Assembly: GCF_028288465.1 (NCBI RefSeq)
Contig: NZ_JAQBNR010000024.1
Location: 1 to 64,000 of the forward strand
Source: Ferruginibacter sp.
GTDB taxonomy: Bacteria; Bacteroidota; Bacteroidia; Chitinophagales; Chitinophagaceae
Direction: 5' to 3'
DNA: 64,000 nt
Below are positions 62,771-64,000 of the stretch, piece after piece (position 1 is the stretch's first letter; each line of letters starts with the position of its first letter). Under the pieces are notes generated by a model. That model had not been told where the DNA came from. It ran no database searches and saw nothing but the letters and a program-made list of their open reading frames with translations. Made by a program: the position numbers and the translations under genes.

Positions 62771-63763
62771 ATGCACAAAAATTTTGCTATTATAGGGTGT
62801 GGAAGAATTGGCTGGCGTCACGCAGAACAAATTAGCCAGTTGGCAAACGTAAAAGCAGTATGCGATATTGTCCCGGCAAAGGCAAATGACCTGGCAACCC
62901 ATTACAAAGCTACTCCATATCATCAATTTGAAGAATTGCTGGCAGCAGAACAAAACCTTGAACTTGTCAGTATTTGTACGCCTAACGGACTGCACGCTCC
63001 CCACGCAATACAGGCTCTGCATGCAGGCCTTCATGTATTATGCGAAAAACCTTTATGTATTTCGGTAACCGAAGGTAACGCAATGTTACAGGCAGCCAAA
63101 ATCGCTAAAAGAAAATTATTTGTAGTTAAACAAAACCGATACAATCCTCCTGTAATTGTGTTGAAAAAGCTGCTTGACGAAAGAAAACTGGGTGAAATTT
63201 ATAGTTTCCAAATTAATTGCTTCTGGAACCGGCCGGTTGAATATTATACGGATTGGAAAGGTTCTAAAAAATTGGATGGCGGTACCTTGTTTACGCAGTT
63301 CAGTCATTTTATTGATTTATTATACTGGCTGTTGGGAGATGTGGAAGTTGTAAAAAAAATTACCGCCAATAAAGCACACCCCGCAATTGAGTTTGAAGAC
63401 TGTGGCGCGGTTTTGTTCAATATGACCAATGGTGCTATTGGTTCGTTAAATTATACCGTAAATAGCTTCGAAAAAAATATGGAAGGTTCCTTTACTATTT
63501 TTGGAGAGAGGGGAACTGTAAAAATTGGCGGGCAATACCTCAACAAATTAGAGTATTTTAATGTCGCAGGTATGGAAACACCAATTCTTGAAAAAGGCAG
63601 CCCGGCCAATGGCTATGGGTACTACCAGGGCAGTATGAGCAACCACGATAAAGTATACCAAAACCTGCTGATGGCTTTGGATGATGACAGCCACGTTTTT
63701 GCCAGTGCCGCCGAAGGACTTAAAACGGTTGAAATAATAGAACGCATCTATAATGCTTCATAA
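62771..63763 (+). CDS. Gfo/Idh/MocA-family oxidoreductase
   Basis: 330 residues. NFAIIGCGRIGWRHAEQ is the NAD(P)-binding motif and VLCEKPLCI contains the conserved EKP Lys. DGGTLFTQFSHFIDLLYWLLGDV has the conserved catalytic-region His/Asp. It is a sugar or nucleotide-sugar dehydrogenase, often in surface-polysaccharide loci. The next gene on the strand is a glycosyltransferase, which supports that role. Confidence 0.92.
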   Translation: MHKNFAIIGCGRIGWRHAEQISQLANVKAVCDIVPAKANDLATHYKATPYHQFEELLAAEQNLELVSICTPNGLHAPHAIQALHAGLHVLCEKPLCISVTEGNAMLQAAKIAKRKLFVVKQNRYNPPVIVLKKLLDERKLGEIYSFQINCFWNRPVEYYTDWKGSKKLDGGTLFTQFSHFIDLLYWLLGDVEVVKKITANKAHPAIEFEDCGAVLFNMTNGAIGSLNYTVNSFEKNMEGSFTIFGERGTVKIGGQYLNKLEYFNVAGMETPILEKGSPANGYGYYQGSMSNHDKVYQNLLMALDDDSHVFASAAEGLKTVEIIERIYNAS

Positions 63764-63832
63764 ACAGTAATTTGCGCAGGCAATAAAGAAATTGTTGTCA
63801 GCTGATGCAGCGTCAATGCCAAAGCTATTTTC

Positions 63833-64000
63833 ATGAACAATAACAAGTCTAATATCCATGCAGGCAAAACTATGCTTCCCCAAAAAGCAAAAAGGATATT
63901 TTGTACCGTAACTACAGACCTTACGTACGATCAGCGTATGATCCGCATTTGCACTTCCCTTGCCGAAGCCGGATACGATGTTACTCTGGTAGGTCGCCAA
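63833..64000 (+). CDS. Glycosyltransferase, N-terminal part, cut by window edge
   Basis: A 56-codon open frame from the ATG at 63833 (a second ATG is at 63872) runs off the window. It reads RIFCTVTTDLTYDQRMIRICTSLAEAGYDVTLVGR, the N-terminal Rossmann strand-helix typical of family 4-like glycosyltransferases in Bacteroidota, where a conserved DLxYDQRM precedes the first helix. A TGA in the same frame at 63803-63805 limits upstream extension. It is 69 bases after the Gfo/Idh/MocA stop, so a surface-polysaccharide operon probably continues to the right. Confidence 0.75.
   Translation, partial: MNNNKSNIHAGKTMLPQKAKRIFCTVTTDLTYDQRMIRICTSLAEAGYDVTLVGRQ

Noticed and set aside
1..64000. tRNA, rRNA, tmRNA, insertion sequences, prophage
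   Set aside because: Scanning the intergenic regions by eye found no T-loop GGTTCRANNC pattern in a cloverleaf context, no rRNA stretches and no transposase or integrase reading frames. A covariance-model search would be needed to exclude small RNAs.

Overview
The window looks like a chromosomal segment of a Bacteroidota bacterium, most likely family Chitinophagaceae (inference). Several things point there. Two proteins carry, or appear to carry, a type IX secretion (Por) C-terminal sorting domain. There is a TonB-dependent receptor paired with a FAS1 lipoprotein, and there are Bacteroidota-restricted families (DUF2027-Smr, DUF5686, GSCFA, the GCSTD-motif protein often called 'ABC transporter ATPase'). 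Shine-Dalgarno sites are largely absent, and Bacteroidota-type promoter boxes (TAnnTTTG) lie in front of many genes. I saw no tRNA, rRNA, CRISPR array, transposase, integrase or phage structural module.

Layout. 1-9.6 kb: three very large or repetitive secreted surface proteins (the first cut by the window edge). 9.9-14 kb: a lipoprotein pair (one a NodB-type deacetylase), a DJ-1/PfpI protein and a DUF2027-Smr protein. 14-27 kb: an APC permease, polyprenyl diphosphate synthase, RNase R, two small conserved proteins, a TPR-membrane protein next to a TPR-AAA ATPase, phosphoglycerate dehydrogenase, a serine-hydrolase lipoprotein and a fused SpmA/SpmB protein. 27-42 kb: YchF, FAS1 lipoprotein plus TonB receptor, PurC, a lactonase-type propeller, TrhO, a DUF5686 outer-membrane protein and a penicillin-acylase-type Ntn hydrolase. 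42-49.5 kb: MiaE, GSCFA, HMG-CoA lyase, a TPR protein, DNA primase and a LysE exporter. 49.5-53.4 kb: a tightly overlapping four-gene operon UbiA prenyltransferase / type III polyketide synthase / methyltransferase / FAD oxidoreductase. This is the clearest specialised-metabolism system here and resembles phenolic-lipid or alkylquinone pathways. 53.4-64 kb: an ATP-grasp enzyme, a CCG-type Fe-S protein, a YdeI-like protein, an M48 protease, PlsY, PrmA, PNPase, ribosomal protein S15, a small membrane protein, a Gfo/Idh/MocA oxidoreductase and the first 56 codons of a glycosyltransferase.

Beyond the genes, three signals deserve attention. (1) A dispersed intergenic repeat of about 55 bp occurs five times (14.1, 19.1, 28.55, 28.8, 39.3 kb); two copies form an outward-facing inverted pair about 285 bp long. 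(2) A GC-rich imperfect-palindrome element of about 110 bp lies just upstream of dnaG. (3) Three unrelated genes show the exact arrangement TAnnTTTG-N4-ATG, and purC shows it with one mismatch, which predicts leaderless mRNAs. Several strong intrinsic terminators are readable, including a perfect 22-bp stem at 5386-5434.
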